64,000 nucleotides of DNA from positions 43,595 to 107,594 of the forward strand of contig MFPT01000008.1 of NCBI GenBank assembly GCA_001782805.1. Direction: 5' to 3'. Position numbers and translations under genes: made by a program. Below are positions 1 through 9,321 of the stretch, piece by piece. Source of the DNA: Candidatus Magasanikbacteria bacterium RIFCSPHIGHO2_01_FULL_41_23. GTDB taxonomy: Bacteria > Patescibacteria > ABY1 > Magasanikbacterales > UBA922. A model generated the notes under the pieces. That model saw nothing but the letters and a program-made list of their open reading frames with translations, ran no database searches and was not told where the DNA came from. Within the stretch, counting starts at the first letter, position 1. Every line of letters starts with the position of its first letter.

Positions 1-2513
1 AGGTCGGCACTAAGGATGTTAACTTAGCCAGTTTGAAAATTACCGTTGCTACGGAAGATTTTCAAATCGGACGGGTTGTATTCTACAACTCCGGTACTGC
101 GGCTGATGGTGACATTGAAAAATTCGTTTTGAAATACAATGGTAACATTGTTGCTCAAGGCGCAATGAAAAATAAGTATTTGACCTTTGATTTATCCGCT
201 TGTACGGCTGATTGTAAGTTGGAAAAAGGCAATGACAAGACCTTTAATGTCTATGCCGATTTGATCGCCGGTTCAGCTCGTACCTCAAATCTTGATATCC
301 AGCGGACAGTTCATGTCTTAGCCAAGGATCTTAAGAACAATTACTATGTAACTCCAACCAACAATGCCTCGGCCATGACCAATACGGTCACCGTGTCACA
401 AGGTAAGTTGGATGTTTCTAAGACTAACAATGTTCCGACAGGCAATGTTCCTCGGAACGCAACCAATCAATCACTTGGTACTTGGAATTTCAAGGTTACA
501 GGTGAACCGGTTGATGTTCGTACCATTGTTTTCCGCCTCACGACCACTGGTACCATCGTACCAACCGGTCTTGACAGCATTACTTTGTACAACGCAGCTG
601 GTAAAGCTTTGATCGGCGGTGTTGATGGTGCTGGATCAGCCAGCCCAGGATACGCCACTAGTACTGATTCCTTTACTCTCCCAGTCGGTGATAATATCCT
701 GACTTTGAAAGCAAAAGTTGACAGTACAGCTGTGGCCAATGACACAATTGCTGTGGCCATTGACTTGACTAACACCAGCAACTTTGATGCTCGTGGGGTA
801 AACAGTGGTGAAACTATCACTCTGGGAACCTATGCCACACCACAATCAGCAGTGTCGGCTAACACCATGACAGTCAAAGGTTCAGCTTTGCGCGTGACCA
901 CATTGTCAACTCCTCCCGCCACAACCTATGCGGCTGGTACGAATGACGTGGTCTTTGCCAAAGTTCTCTTCGATACTTCTGATTCTTCAGAAGATGCCAA
1001 AGTAACTCAATTCATCATTACCAATACTACTGCAGGCGGTGCGAAGGGTATAAATATCCAAAGCGTTCGTTTGTTCGTGGATCTTGACGGAGATAGTTAT
1101 GATGGAAAAGGCTCAGCAGTGGCATTGACTGAAACCCAAAGTGGAGCACAGTCAACCGCTAACACGGCCGAAGACCTAACCTTTAATCTTAGTGGCACTG
1201 ATCAATTCTTGGTCAAAGCCGGTAAGAAAGTAGAAGTATGGGTCAAAGGTAATATTGCTGGTGGCGCGGCCGCTGGTACTCATACCTTCTCGGTTGATAC
1301 AGCCAATGATATTGCTGCGACCGGTGCAACTACTGGCGGAACAATTACTGAAGTAATTGATTCAGCTGCCGGTCAGGCTATGACGGTTGGTGCGGCTGGT
1401 GGTACAGTTGAAGTATCGCTTGATCCTTCCAACCAAACTGCCAAGCAGTACGCCGCTGGTACTAAGGGTGTAACCCTAGCCACTTTCCGTTTCTATGCCA
1501 CTTCCAGTGAAGACGTAGAATTGGACAAGATTAACTTGACCCAGTTAGTAACCGCCACTGCCAGCTCATCGTTCAAAGACTATGATATGGTCTACTTGTA
1601 CAATGCGGCCGGAGATATGGTTGGTTCAGCCAGTCCAACAAGTACATCGGTCTTCATTGATTTGGCAGACAAAGCATTTGTGGCGAAATCAAGTGATACG
1701 AGTGGTACATTGTTGGTAATTAAAGCTGATCTTTCCAGTATTGGTCCAAGCCAGAATGTAACTACTGGTGGACACAGTCTTGGTTATAAGATATTGGCGG
1801 CCAGTGCAGTAGGAGCTAAGGGTTCATTGACTGGTTCTACTTCCGTTGTGTATCTTGGTTCCAGTGTTCCGACTGGTCAAACTCATGTGATGTTTAAGGC
1901 TATCCCTACTGTCCAAGTATGTACTGGTACAGTTGATGATGCCTCTAACTGTAAACAAGTTAATGGTGTCTTGGCTAATGGTTCAAATGACTTGATTCGT
2001 TTCCGTGTCAAAGCTAATACCTCTGATGTCGGTCTCTACAAGTTTACCTTTGACATTACCACGACTACTGCTAGTGTTACTTCAGTTGAATTGTTCGATA
2101 CCACTGAATCCAATGAAATATCATTGTATTCTAATACCGCTCTTGCTAGTACTCCTTATGTCGAAGCTCTATTCGATACGGATAGTAGCGGTGTTACTTC
2201 CGGTGGAGAAGAACGAACTGTTTCGGCCGGCACATCTCGTTACTTCGCTTTGCGTGGTACCCTAACTGCTGTTGCTACAGGAGCCTCAGTTTCTACCCGC
2301 TTAGGTGGTGATGCTGCTTCCTCTGCTGGTACAGTAAGTGCTACTCTTATGGATAGTGCTGTTACAGCTGATTCAACCGCTTTGCACGATGACTTTATCT
2401 GGTCAGATCGCAGTGCTGGCGCTCATGCCACCACAACCCTTGACTGGACTAACGGTTATTTGGTTAATGGTTTGAACTCAGCTTCATCCACTCCGATTGT
2501 TGTCGCGAAATAA
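1..2513 (+). CDS. Large secreted repeat protein, probable S-layer-like surface protein (5' partial)
   Basis: The reading frame is open from base 3 and has no true start in the window, so the N-terminus, including any signal peptide, lies upstream. The visible 830 or so residues are rich in Thr, Ser, Ala, Gly and Val and poor in charge, as in extracellular beta-sandwich proteins. At least five diverged modules of about 150-180 residues share the pattern A-x-G-T-x-x-V, then alternating hydrophobics, S-x-E-D-V and LYNAAG. Two calcium-loop-like segments are visible, DLDGDSYDG and DTDSSGVTSGGE; the latter fits a 12-residue EF-hand loop. Two closely spaced Cys pairs (CTADC and C-x11-C) could form disulfides. 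No C-terminal sorting motif or membrane anchor is seen. It may be the surface layer or the acceptor for the glycans made downstream, which is inference. The exact family is not recognised. Confidence 0.7.
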   Translation, partial: VGTKDVNLASLKITVATEDFQIGRVVFYNSGTAADGDIEKFVLKYNGNIVAQGAMKNKYLTFDLSACTADCKLEKGNDKTFNVYADLIAGSARTSNLDIQRTVHVLAKDLKNNYYVTPTNNASAMTNTVTVSQGKLDVSKTNNVPTGNVPRNATNQSLGTWNFKVTGEPVDVRTIVFRLTTTGTIVPTGLDSITLYNAAGKALIGGVDGAGSASPGYATSTDSFTLPVGDNILTLKAKVDSTAVANDTIAVAIDLTNTSNFDARGVNSGETITLGTYATPQSAVSANTMTVKGSALRVTTLSTPPATTYAAGTNDVVFAKVLFDTSDSSEDAKVTQFIITNTTAGGAKGINIQSVRLFVDLDGDSYDGKGSAVALTETQSGAQSTANTAEDLTFNLSGTDQFLVKAGKKVEVWVKGNIAGGAAAGTHTFSVDTANDIAATGATTGGTITEVIDSAAGQAMTVGAAGGTVEVSLDPSNQTAKQYAAGTKGVTLATFRFYATSSEDVELDKINLTQLVTATASSSFKDYDMVYLYNAAGDMVGSASPTSTSVFIDLADKAFVAKSSDTSGTLLVIKADLSSIGPSQNVTTGGHSLGYKILAASAVGAKGSLTGSTSVVYLGSSVPTGQTHVMFKAIPTVQVCTGTVDDASNCKQVNGVLANGSNDLIRFRVKANTSDVGLYKFTFDITTTTASVTSVELFDTTESNEISLYSNTALASTPYVEALFDTDSSGVTSGGEERTVSAGTSRYFALRGTLTAVATGASVSTRLGGDAASSAGTVSATLMDSAVTADSTALHDDFIWSDRSAGAHATTTLDWTNGYLVNGLNSASSTPIVVAK

Positions 2514-2536
2514 TTTTGCCTCAACTCGTTCGGAAT

Positions 2537-2566
2537 ACAAGACTCCTCCTTTTGGGGGAGTTTTGT
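2537..2566 (+). terminator. Intrinsic-type terminator after the surface protein
   Basis: Bases 2537-2549 and 2554-2566 form a 13-bp stem with G-T wobbles around a TTTT loop. The 3' arm contains TTTT followed by TATAT rather than a long U-run. It begins 23 bases after the stop codon and precedes a new promoter, so it plausibly ends the surface-protein transcript. Confidence 0.7.
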
Positions 2567-2597
2567 ATATCCCGAGTTTAGTCGCAGGGGTTATCCC

Positions 2598-2626
2598 TTG
2601 ATAATTTATGTGTCCTCTGTTATTAT
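2598..2626 (+). promoter_or_regulatory. Sigma-70-type promoter for the TPR/O-antigen ligase pair
   Basis: A TTGATA box (2598-2603) and a TATTAT box (2621-2626) are separated by exactly 17 bases. This places transcription start near 2633, about 20 bases before the ATG at 2656. A GGAGG at 2629-2633 is too far from that ATG to be a normal ribosome binding site. Confidence 0.65.
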
Positions 2627-2655
2627 ATGGAGGTATAACTTTTTAATTGATAGTT

Positions 2656-3333
2656 ATGGAGAAAAAATGGGTTGTTATTTTGCTAGGCATTGCTTTTTTA
2701 TTGTTTGGTTTGGGAAGTTGGTATTTTTTGTATATACAAAAAAGTGATGATATCTCTGTTAATGAAGATCCGTTGGCTGATATTAAAATACCAAATGCAG
2801 ATGCCACTACAAAAAAAATATACGAAGAAAAAATTAGCGCGACCAAAGAAATGTACCTAAAAATGCCTGATATTTGGGAAACATGGGTGGCAATTGGTAA
2901 TTTGAAAAGCCTGTTTGGTGATTATGTTGGTGCATTGGCAGCTTATGAACAATCAGTGGCAATACAGCCAAATAATATTGTGGCTCAACGTAATATTGCA
3001 GTATTGTACGCCGAAAATTTACAGGATTATAAACAAGCAGAAGCGCATTATCGTCTGGCCATCAGGAATGAATTAAATAGAGCGGAGTTATACATGGATT
3101 TAATTAAAATCCAATGGAAAAAATTAAATAATGAAAACGCGGCCAAAATTACGTTGGAGGAAGGCTTAAAACGAACAAAGAATGATTATGATTTGGTATA
3201 TTTTGCCATAGCATTTTATACTGAAATTGGCGATAAAGAAACTGCGGACAGTTATCAAAAAAAACTGGAAACAATTAGTCGACCGACTACACCACAACCA
3301 AGCTTATTGGTTGTGCCAAACCAGAAACAATAA
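2656..3333 (+). CDS. Membrane-anchored TPR protein
   Basis: This 225-residue protein has one N-terminal transmembrane helix (about residues 5-25, WVVILLGIAFLLFGLGSW) and a short linker. The rest is tetratricopeptide-like helical pairs, for example GDYVGALAAYEQSVAIQPNN and the following YKQAEAHYRLAI. An upstream in-frame TTG (2647) would add only three residues; the ATG at 2656 is preferred. The N-in topology with a TPR body outside the membrane suggests a scaffold for an envelope complex. It is followed after 5 bases by the O-antigen ligase/polymerase, which carries its own TPR tail, so the two probably share a promoter and act together. No enzymatic motif is visible. Confidence 0.75.
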   Translation: MEKKWVVILLGIAFLLFGLGSWYFLYIQKSDDISVNEDPLADIKIPNADATTKKIYEEKISATKEMYLKMPDIWETWVAIGNLKSLFGDYVGALAAYEQSVAIQPNNIVAQRNIAVLYAENLQDYKQAEAHYRLAIRNELNRAELYMDLIKIQWKKLNNENAAKITLEEGLKRTKNDYDLVYFAIAFYTEIGDKETADSYQKKLETISRPTTPQPSLLVVPNQKQ

Positions 3334-3338
3334 TTATT

Positions 3339-5393
3339 ATGAAAAAAAATTATCCGCGCGCGTTGTGGTGGTTGACAGTGGCAACATTTTTAGTACCACT
3401 CATTGTATTGCCGTCATACTTTATTTTTCCGTTTATAGTTCCAAAGGTGTTGGTGTTTAGAACATTGGTTTTGTGTCAATTGGGAGTATTTTTGCTATGG
3501 TATTTTTCTAAACAGACAACGGTTCGGATAAGTCGAACACCGATTTCAATAGCGGTTTTATTTTTTTTCGCCAGTTTTACCTTATCCACTTTTTTTGGGA
3601 CAGATTGGTATCATAGTTTTTGGGATAATCACGAACGCATGTTAGGTTTGTTTACGATTGCGCACTATGTACTGTATTACTTTATAATTACCACGACTTT
3701 CAAAGAAATGGATACGTGGCGTCGGTTATTATTATATTTTGTCATGGCAGCCAGTGTTGTGTTGGCAATAGCGTTATGGCAAAAAATTCAACCAAACTTT
3801 TTATTGAATAATAATAATGGTCGTACTTCGGCTACGTTGGGTAATGCCATCTATTTGGGAGGATATTGTGTTTGGCTTTTTTTTGTCAGTTGTTATCTGG
3901 CAGTTACGGATACATTGGTGTGGCGACGTTGGTTACTGGGTTGTCTCGCTGTTTTGGCGATTTTGGGAATTATTGCGAGCGGAACACGCGGTTCAGTCCT
4001 TGGATTGGTAGTAGGTTTGGTCATCTTGTTTATCGTCTATTTTTGTATTCTCCCAAAAGAAAAACAGCGCGAGCGACGTATTATTGGGGTTGGGGGAGCT
4101 GTGGCAGTGCTTGGTTTTTTGGTTTTGTTTGCTTTTAGAACCACGTCTCTCGTCGCTCATATTCCGGCAGTGGGAAGTTTGTTAAATACTAATTTTATCG
4201 CCGGCACAGCCAGTACTCGTATCATGGCTTGGAAAATCGCTTGGCAAGCGACGGAAGATCACCCATTGTTTGGTTGGGGACCAAACAATTTTGTCTATGC
4301 TTTTAATAAATATTATAATCCTAGATTTTTGGAACATGGATGGGGAGAAACGTGGTTTGATAACGCGCATAATATTATTATGAACACTCTGACCACTCAG
4401 GGATTTGTGGGACTCTTGGCGTATCTATCATTGTTTGGTGCTACATTTTGGCAATTATTTCGGGCGTTTAAAAAAAATCATTTGTCAGTTCATTTGGTGG
4501 CGCTCAGCTCGGGTTTTTTAGTGGCGCATCTGGTACAAAATATATTTGTCTTTGAAAATATTACGTCGTATTTGTTTTTCTTTTTTTATCTGGCTTTTAT
4601 TAATAGTATAACGCATTCGACTGATAAATTAGCCACCAACGAGACAATGTTTCGGTCAGTGTTTGGTGGTGTGACGAGGGTAGCAATTTGGGTGATGGTG
4701 ATATTATCAATTTGGGTGACTAATATTAGTCCGGCTCGAGCCAATATGGCCATGATTGATGTTTTTCGTACGATATATACGCAAGGCGATGTGGTAGCTG
4801 CTTATAATGGCGTATTGGCGATTAGTTCGCCTCATCACGATGATAATCGCATGGATATGGCTCGTTTGATAACTCAATCTGCGTCCGAGTATTTACGGAT
4901 CGGCAAAAAAGTCGAAGCTCAGCGTTTATTGAATTTGGCAATTTCAGAGTTGGATAAAAATCGGCTTTTGCATCCCAATGATATTCGCAATCATATTCAA
5001 GAAGCGCAATTATTACAAATCACTTTTGATGTGTCTAAAAATCCCGATTATTTGTTTAAAGCGGAAAGACTTTTGGAAGAAGCGCAGGTTTTTTCTCCGG
5101 CACGGCAACAAATTCAGTATGTGTTATCGATTTTGAAGAGTATGCTGGGTAAGCATAATGAAGCGATTGCTATTTTACGTAAAAGTGTGGCCGACAGTCC
5201 TACAATCCCCGAAGGATGGTGGCGATTAGCATATATTCTGCAAAATGCCAAAAAAATTGAAGAGGCACAAAATGTAGTTCGTGAGGCACGAGCTCAAGGA
5301 ATATTATTTATCGGAGTGGGTGAAAACGTTGTTAACGAGATTTTGCCATTACCGGTTTCACCGACCAGTACGACCGGAACTAAAACTAAATAG
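3339..5393 (+). CDS. O-antigen ligase/polymerase (WaaL/Wzy_C family) with C-terminal TPR domain
   Basis: This is a 684-residue polytopic membrane protein with roughly 11-12 hydrophobic helices up to about residue 470, then a soluble tail. Family hallmarks are a SGTRGSVLGL segment (about residue 213) and the conserved large-loop motif HNIIMNTLTTQGFVGLLAY (about residue 342), the HNxxL...GxxGL signature of the Wzy_C/WaaL superfamily. Residues from about 500 onward form TPR-like helices (AERLLEEAQVFSP, HNEAIAILRKSV). Members transfer or polymerise lipid-linked glycans on the outer face of the membrane. Sequence alone does not separate ligase, polymerase or protein-O-glycosyltransferase activity. 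Its 3' end overlaps the convergent GT4 gene by 36 bases. Confidence 0.85.
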   Translation: MKKNYPRALWWLTVATFLVPLIVLPSYFIFPFIVPKVLVFRTLVLCQLGVFLLWYFSKQTTVRISRTPISIAVLFFFASFTLSTFFGTDWYHSFWDNHERMLGLFTIAHYVLYYFIITTTFKEMDTWRRLLLYFVMAASVVLAIALWQKIQPNFLLNNNNGRTSATLGNAIYLGGYCVWLFFVSCYLAVTDTLVWRRWLLGCLAVLAILGIIASGTRGSVLGLVVGLVILFIVYFCILPKEKQRERRIIGVGGAVAVLGFLVLFAFRTTSLVAHIPAVGSLLNTNFIAGTASTRIMAWKIAWQATEDHPLFGWGPNNFVYAFNKYYNPRFLEHGWGETWFDNAHNIIMNTLTTQGFVGLLAYLSLFGATFWQLFRAFKKNHLSVHLVALSSGFLVAHLVQNIFVFENITSYLFFFFYLAFINSITHSTDKLATNETMFRSVFGGVTRVAIWVMVILSIWVTNISPARANMAMIDVFRTIYTQGDVVAAYNGVLAISSPHHDDNRMDMARLITQSASEYLRIGKKVEAQRLLNLAISELDKNRLLHPNDIRNHIQEAQLLQITFDVSKNPDYLFKAERLLEEAQVFSPARQQIQYVLSILKSMLGKHNEAIAILRKSVADSPTIPEGWWRLAYILQNAKKIEEAQNVVREARAQGILFIGVGENVVNEILPLPVSPTSTTGTKTK

Positions 5394-6584
5394 TTTGTTG
5401 TATAAAACAGTAGTTTTCGAAATCATTGGCAATAGTGAGTTTGAAAAAGAATTAATCAATATGATTGATTTTTTGTCCGAGAGGATGCGGTTAATATTGT
5501 CGGTAATAACATTGGCGAGTGTTGTGGCATTATTAGGTTCTGTTAGCTCAAGTTGTGTATAGTGGTTAGTTAGGCTTGGTAAACCGCCAACTCTGGTCGC
5601 GACTATAGGGAGATCCGCGGCCATTGCTTCCAGAATAGTGTATGGCAGGCCTTCTTTGCGCGAAGGCAAAACAAACAAATCAAATGCCGGCAAGAGTTCG
5701 GCTGCGTTGTCGTAATTGCCGAGTAAGTGTACATTGTTACTTTTTTGGGCAGTGATTAAATTTCGCAAATTGGTTTCTTCATGCCCGGAACCAATAATAA
5801 AAAAATGCACGGTTGGCTTGTCCCGAGCAGCTTGTTCCGAGCGGAGTCGAGAGAATTCGAGAGAATTTTTTTCCATCATTATTTTCGCCGCGGCAATTAA
5901 AATATCCAGGCCTTTATTTTTATACAAATTCGCAATCGTGCCAATTAAAAAATCATCATTATTTTTTAAACCGGCCAACGTTAAAATTTTTTCTCGTGCT
6001 TCTTTTTTTGGCAAAAACTGTGGCGGAGCAATCCCAATGGGAATAACAGTTAATTTTTCCGTAGGGATATGCAGAATTTTTTCCGCGTCATTTTTTTCTT
6101 GGGGCGATAAAACAATGATCGCGTCTTTTAAAAGCGCTGTCCATTTTTCCAAATAAAGATACAGTTTTTTTATAAACCAACTTCGTGATTCGTGAAATAC
6201 CCAGCCATGGACTGTATAAATAATTTTCGGTTTATTTTTAAGACCAATTCCTGCGAGGGATCCGAAAATTCCCGCTTTTGAGCTATTCAGATGAACAATT
6301 GACGGCTGTTGTTTTTTATACAGTAGTCGCAGTTCAAAAATTGCCAAAATATCATGATAGGGATTAATAGCTCTGCGCAAATGCTGTAACTGGAAAATTT
6401 TGGAGGGATTATTTTTTAGTTTATTTTGCAAATCTTGTGCAGTATTTGGCTCGCCAACAGCCACTGAAACAGAAAAGTCTTGATTTATTTTGGACGATAA
6501 ATCAAAAACATAGCGCTGCGCTCCCCCCCAAGTCCCTTGGGTAATTACATAAAGAATCTTTTGTTTTTCTGATTGACTTTTCAT
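5358..6584 (-). CDS. Glycosyltransferase family 4
   Basis: This 408-residue GT-B enzyme has an N-terminal Rossmann domain opening with ILYVITQGTWGGAQRYVFDL, the usual GGAxR acceptor-side motif. A C-terminal donor domain carries the EX7E element (KEGLPYTILEAMAADLPIVA) and GGLPSL. It transfers a sugar from a nucleotide donor to a lipid-linked or growing glycan in the cytoplasm. The gene runs opposite to its neighbours and overlaps the tail of the O-antigen ligase gene. Around the codons for NSLEFSRLRSEQAARDK it carries a short repeat-rich insertion (5817-5866), listed separately, in a linker that is usually short in this family. Specificity is unknown. Confidence 0.85.
   Translation of the reverse strand: MKSQSEKQKILYVITQGTWGGAQRYVFDLSSKINQDFSVSVAVGEPNTAQDLQNKLKNNPSKIFQLQHLRRAINPYHDILAIFELRLLYKKQQPSIVHLNSSKAGIFGSLAGIGLKNKPKIIYTVHGWVFHESRSWFIKKLYLYLEKWTALLKDAIIVLSPQEKNDAEKILHIPTEKLTVIPIGIAPPQFLPKKEAREKILTLAGLKNNDDFLIGTIANLYKNKGLDILIAAAKIMMEKNSLEFSRLRSEQAARDKPTVHFFIIGSGHEETNLRNLITAQKSNNVHLLGNYDNAAELLPAFDLFVLPSRKEGLPYTILEAMAADLPIVATRVGGLPSLTNHYTQLELTEPNNATTLANVITDNINRILSDKKSIILINSFSNSLLPMISKTTVLYNKLFSFSSGRTGR
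5817..5866. repeat. Short tandem/palindrome-like repeat inserted in a GT4 coding region
   Basis: Two adjacent 14-mers, CTTGTCCCGAGCAG (5817-5830) and CTTGTTCCGAGCGG (5831-5844), match at 12 of 14 positions. They are followed by two exact copies of TCGAGAGAAT (5847-5856, 5857-5866). Read on the minus strand the block contains CGACTCCGCTC, similar to CGACTTCGCTC in the repeat near 8497. The block is in frame and adds a charged linker to the protein. Confidence 0.55.
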
Positions 6585-6622
6585 AGAGCCTATAGCATAC
6601 TATATTCTGTAATAATTTTCAA
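6573..6622. promoter_or_regulatory. Weak divergent promoter candidates between 5358-6584 and 6638-8170
   Basis: On the plus strand TTGACT (6573-6578) and CATACT (6596-6601) are 17 bases apart. On the minus strand TTGAAA (6617-6622) and TATGCT (6594-6599) are 17 bases apart. Neither -10 box is strong, and the minus-strand start would leave almost no leader. Some promoter is expected here because the flanking genes diverge. Confidence 0.35.
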
Positions 6623-6637
6623 TATTTTGGCTAGAAT

Positions 6638-8170
6638 ATGAGGATATTAGTAACGGGTGGCGCTGGTTTTATCGGATCGCACTTGTGTGGTCGTCTTCTT
6701 CGTGAAGGCCATAATGTTATTTGTATTGATAGTTTTTATAGTGGTAAAAAAGAAAACGTTGCTGAATATTTAGCCAATCCAAAATTTACATTAATTAAAC
6801 ATGATATCCGCCAACCGTTAAATGAAATCAAAAAATTGGATAGAATTTATAATTTGGCGTGCCCCGCTTCACCGACGCAATATCAATTTGATCCGATTTT
6901 AACGATTGAAACAGCGATTATCGGTACGCAAAATATGTTGAAACTGGCTCGTAAAACCGGTGCCAGAATGTTACAAGCCTCAACATCTGAAGTGTATGGC
7001 GACCCGTTGGAACATCCGCAAAAAGAATCATATTGGGGAAATGTTGATCCGCTTGGTAAGCGTTCCTGTTATGATGAAGGCAAACGAGCCGGGGAAACAC
7101 TATGCAAAGATTACGCGATTGAATATGGTGTGGATGTCCGTTTAATCCGGATTTTTAATACGTATGGTCCGCGCATGATGTTCAATGATGGCCGAGTATT
7201 ATCAAATTTTATTGTGCAAGCATTGCTTGGCGAAGATATTACCGTGCATGGTGATGGAACGCAAACTAGAAGTTTCTGTTTTGTAGAAGATTTAATGGAA
7301 GGTATGATTCGTCGGTTAGAACACTCGGCTGTTGATTGGTCGCCGATTAATCTGGGAAATCCTGATGAACGAAGTATTGGAGATTTGGCGCGTTTGGTCA
7401 AAGAAACTACGGGATCAAACAGTGAAATTGTTTTTCAATCTTTTTCGCAGATTCCCAATCGTGAAGGTGATCCTAAACAACGCTGTCCCGATATTACTCG
7501 GGCGAAAACAGTATTAATTTGGGAACCAAAAGTTGGTTTTGCACAAGGGTTGGCCACAACGATCGCGGATTTTAAAAAACGATTGGAGAACAAACCACGT
7601 CTATTAATTTTTCTTGGCGTTGACAAAAATCGTTCAGAGATAGCCAGAGAAATTTTGACAAGCGTAGTTACGACTTCTCCTGGTTGGGAATTTGATGTAG
7701 TGACCAATGATAGTTCGCTTAAAGAAATGCTTGGGTTGACTGTTCATCAGGTTTTTAGCACACAGAATCCAATTTTGTTCGCGTTTTCATCAGCAAGATT
7801 GGCCAAACAATTGCAAAAAAAAAATAATTATCAAGTTGGTTGGGCGATTGCAGTGGGCAAAGCGCAGATTGGCGCAGCACTTTTTTCGTGGCGCATGCGT
7901 GGTCGCGTCCCTTTACTTTTGACTGTTTTGGAAAGTGAAGTTAGTGAAACAATGCTTAATCGCGGAAAATCATTATCTCATTGGTATAATATTTTGATGC
8001 GATATGTATATCGTTGGCAAGTCGTTGCGCCATTAACTACTGAACAGCAACGTTGGCTGGAAGATGAACGACATGTCTCGGCAATCAATTACACAGGCGA
8101 CACTGATGCTGTGGCGCAAAATGTAAAACAACTTTTTCAAGAATTAGAAATTTTAGCGACGCGTTTATAA
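6638..8170 (+). CDS. UDP-glucuronate decarboxylase-like SDR fused to a GT4 N-terminal-like domain
   Basis: The 510-residue protein has two parts. Residues 1 to about 312 are an extended SDR very close to UDP-xylose synthase: [10 protein letters not shown] (NAD loop), [30 protein letters not shown], the catalytic [11 protein letters not shown] (Tyr-x3-Lys) and FNTYGPRM. That enzyme converts UDP-glucuronate to UDP-xylose. Residues from about 318 to 510 (starting RLLIFLGVD) are not part of UXS, which is usually about 310-345 residues. They contain [19 protein letters not shown] and [12 protein letters not shown], which align by eye with VVWGIMASYGGLAALRY and KIPFLLTLQEGD of the next gene's GT4 N-domain. 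No GT4 donor domain with EX7E follows. The decarboxylase role is well supported; the role of the tail is unknown. Confidence 0.8.
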   Translation: MRILVTGGAGFIGSHLCGRLLREGHNVICIDSFYSGKKENVAEYLANPKFTLIKHDIRQPLNEIKKLDRIYNLACPASPTQYQFDPILTIETAIIGTQNMLKLARKTGARMLQASTSEVYGDPLEHPQKESYWGNVDPLGKRSCYDEGKRAGETLCKDYAIEYGVDVRLIRIFNTYGPRMMFNDGRVLSNFIVQALLGEDITVHGDGTQTRSFCFVEDLMEGMIRRLEHSAVDWSPINLGNPDERSIGDLARLVKETTGSNSEIVFQSFSQIPNREGDPKQRCPDITRAKTVLIWEPKVGFAQGLATTIADFKKRLENKPRLLIFLGVDKNRSEIAREILTSVVTTSPGWEFDVVTNDSSLKEMLGLTVHQVFSTQNPILFAFSSARLAKQLQKKNNYQVGWAIAVGKAQIGAALFSWRMRGRVPLLLTVLESEVSETMLNRGKSLSHWYNILMRYVYRWQVVAPLTTEQQRWLEDERHVSAINYTGDTDAVAQNVKQLFQELEILATRL

Positions 8171-8172
8171 GT

Positions 8173-9321
8173 ATGTCCAAACGCCGAATTCTTATTTTTT
8201 CCACGGCGTACGCGCCTTTCGTGGGAGGCGCGGAAATTGCGGTCAGAGAAATTACTGACCGGTTGTCTAACGAGTTTGACTTTGTTTTAGTTACCGCGCG
8301 GATTAATCAGGCATTGTCCGCAAGAGAAAAAATTGGAGTGGTTGAAGTGATTCGTGTGGGCAATGGCACTTGGTTTGATAAAATTAATTTGTGGTGGAAT
8401 GGTTGGAAAGTCGCAGAAGAGAATGGCCAGTTTGATGTCGTGTGGGGAATCATGGCCAGTTACGGTGGACTGGCCGCGCTTCGATATAAAACCCTTCGAC
8501 TTCGCTCACTTCGTGGTGACTCGGTGGATCCAGTACAAGAAAAAATTCCCTTTTTATTGACTTTGCAAGAAGGGGATAGCTTGTCGCGTATTTATTCTCG
8601 CGCATTTTTTATTTGGCCGTGGTTTAAACAAATTTTTAGGAAAGCGGATAGAATCCAAGCAATTAGTAATTATTTGGCAGTTTGGGCCAAAAAAATGGGA
8701 GCGACATGTTTGGTTGATGTAGTGCCAAACGGCGTTGCTTTAGCGGATGAGAAAATTTTTTTGCCAGTGAAAAAATTTAATTCCGGTAAAAAATTAATTT
8801 TGTCAGTGTCTCGATTGGTTGAAAAAAATGGTTTGGAATATTTGATTCGTGCTATGATTGATTTGCCAGAGAGTTATATTTTGGAAATTGTCGGTGAAGG
8901 AAAATTGCGGCCTAGATTAGAAAAAATGATTAAGGATTTAGAATTGTCAGAGCGAGTAATTTTAAGAGGGGAAGTTCCCTATCAAGAAGTCGGTGATTAT
9001 TATGCGCGTGCTGATGTATTTGTTCGGCCATCGCTATCCGAAGGACTGGGAAATGTTTTTTTGGAAGCCATGCAAAAAAATGTTCCGGTGATTGCGACAC
9101 CAGTTGGCGGAATTGTGGATTTTTTGGAAGAAGGCAAAACCGGTTGGTTTTGTCAGGCTCGAGATTCCCGTGACATTGCGAAGAAAATTGAGTATGTGTT
9201 GGCTGAAAAAAATGCGGAAGAAGTGGAACAAGTTAAAGCGCGGGCGAAACAAATGATCAGCGAGAAATTTACATGGGAAATAGTCGCCAAACAAATGAAA
9301 CATATTTTTGATAATATATGA
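8173..9321 (+). CDS. Glycosyltransferase family 4
   Basis: This 382-residue GT-B glycosyltransferase has an N-terminal YAPFVGGAEIAVREI motif (GGAE acceptor loop). The donor domain carries LILSVSRLVEKNGLEYLI and the EX7E motif in SEGLGNVFLEAMQKNVPVIA, followed by TPVGG. It lies two bases after the UXS fusion and shares its 3' end with the next GT4 start (ATGA). Residues near KTLRLRSLRGDSVDP form an unusual insertion encoded by a short repeat (8492-8520), between two otherwise contiguous family blocks. Its N-domain resembles the C-terminal tail of the preceding fusion protein. The sugar donor cannot be predicted. Confidence 0.87.
   Translation: MSKRRILIFSTAYAPFVGGAEIAVREITDRLSNEFDFVLVTARINQALSAREKIGVVEVIRVGNGTWFDKINLWWNGWKVAEENGQFDVVWGIMASYGGLAALRYKTLRLRSLRGDSVDPVQEKIPFLLTLQEGDSLSRIYSRAFFIWPWFKQIFRKADRIQAISNYLAVWAKKMGATCLVDVVPNGVALADEKIFLPVKKFNSGKKLILSVSRLVEKNGLEYLIRAMIDLPESYILEIVGEGKLRPRLEKMIKDLELSERVILRGEVPYQEVGDYYARADVFVRPSLSEGLGNVFLEAMQKNVPVIATPVGGIVDFLEEGKTGWFCQARDSRDIAKKIEYVLAEKNAEEVEQVKARAKQMISEKFTWEIVAKQMKHIFDNI
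8492..8520. repeat. Palindrome-like repeat fragment inside a GT4 gene
   Basis: The segment beginning CCCTTCGACTTCGCTCAC contains the core CGACTTCGCTC, similar to the minus-strand core CGACTCCGCTC at 5817-5866, plus a small hairpin TCAC(6 nt)GTGA at 8506-8519. It encodes LRLRSLRGD in frame; the first repeat encodes SRLRSEQAA. This resembles dispersed short palindromic repeats that invade coding regions. Confidence 0.45.
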
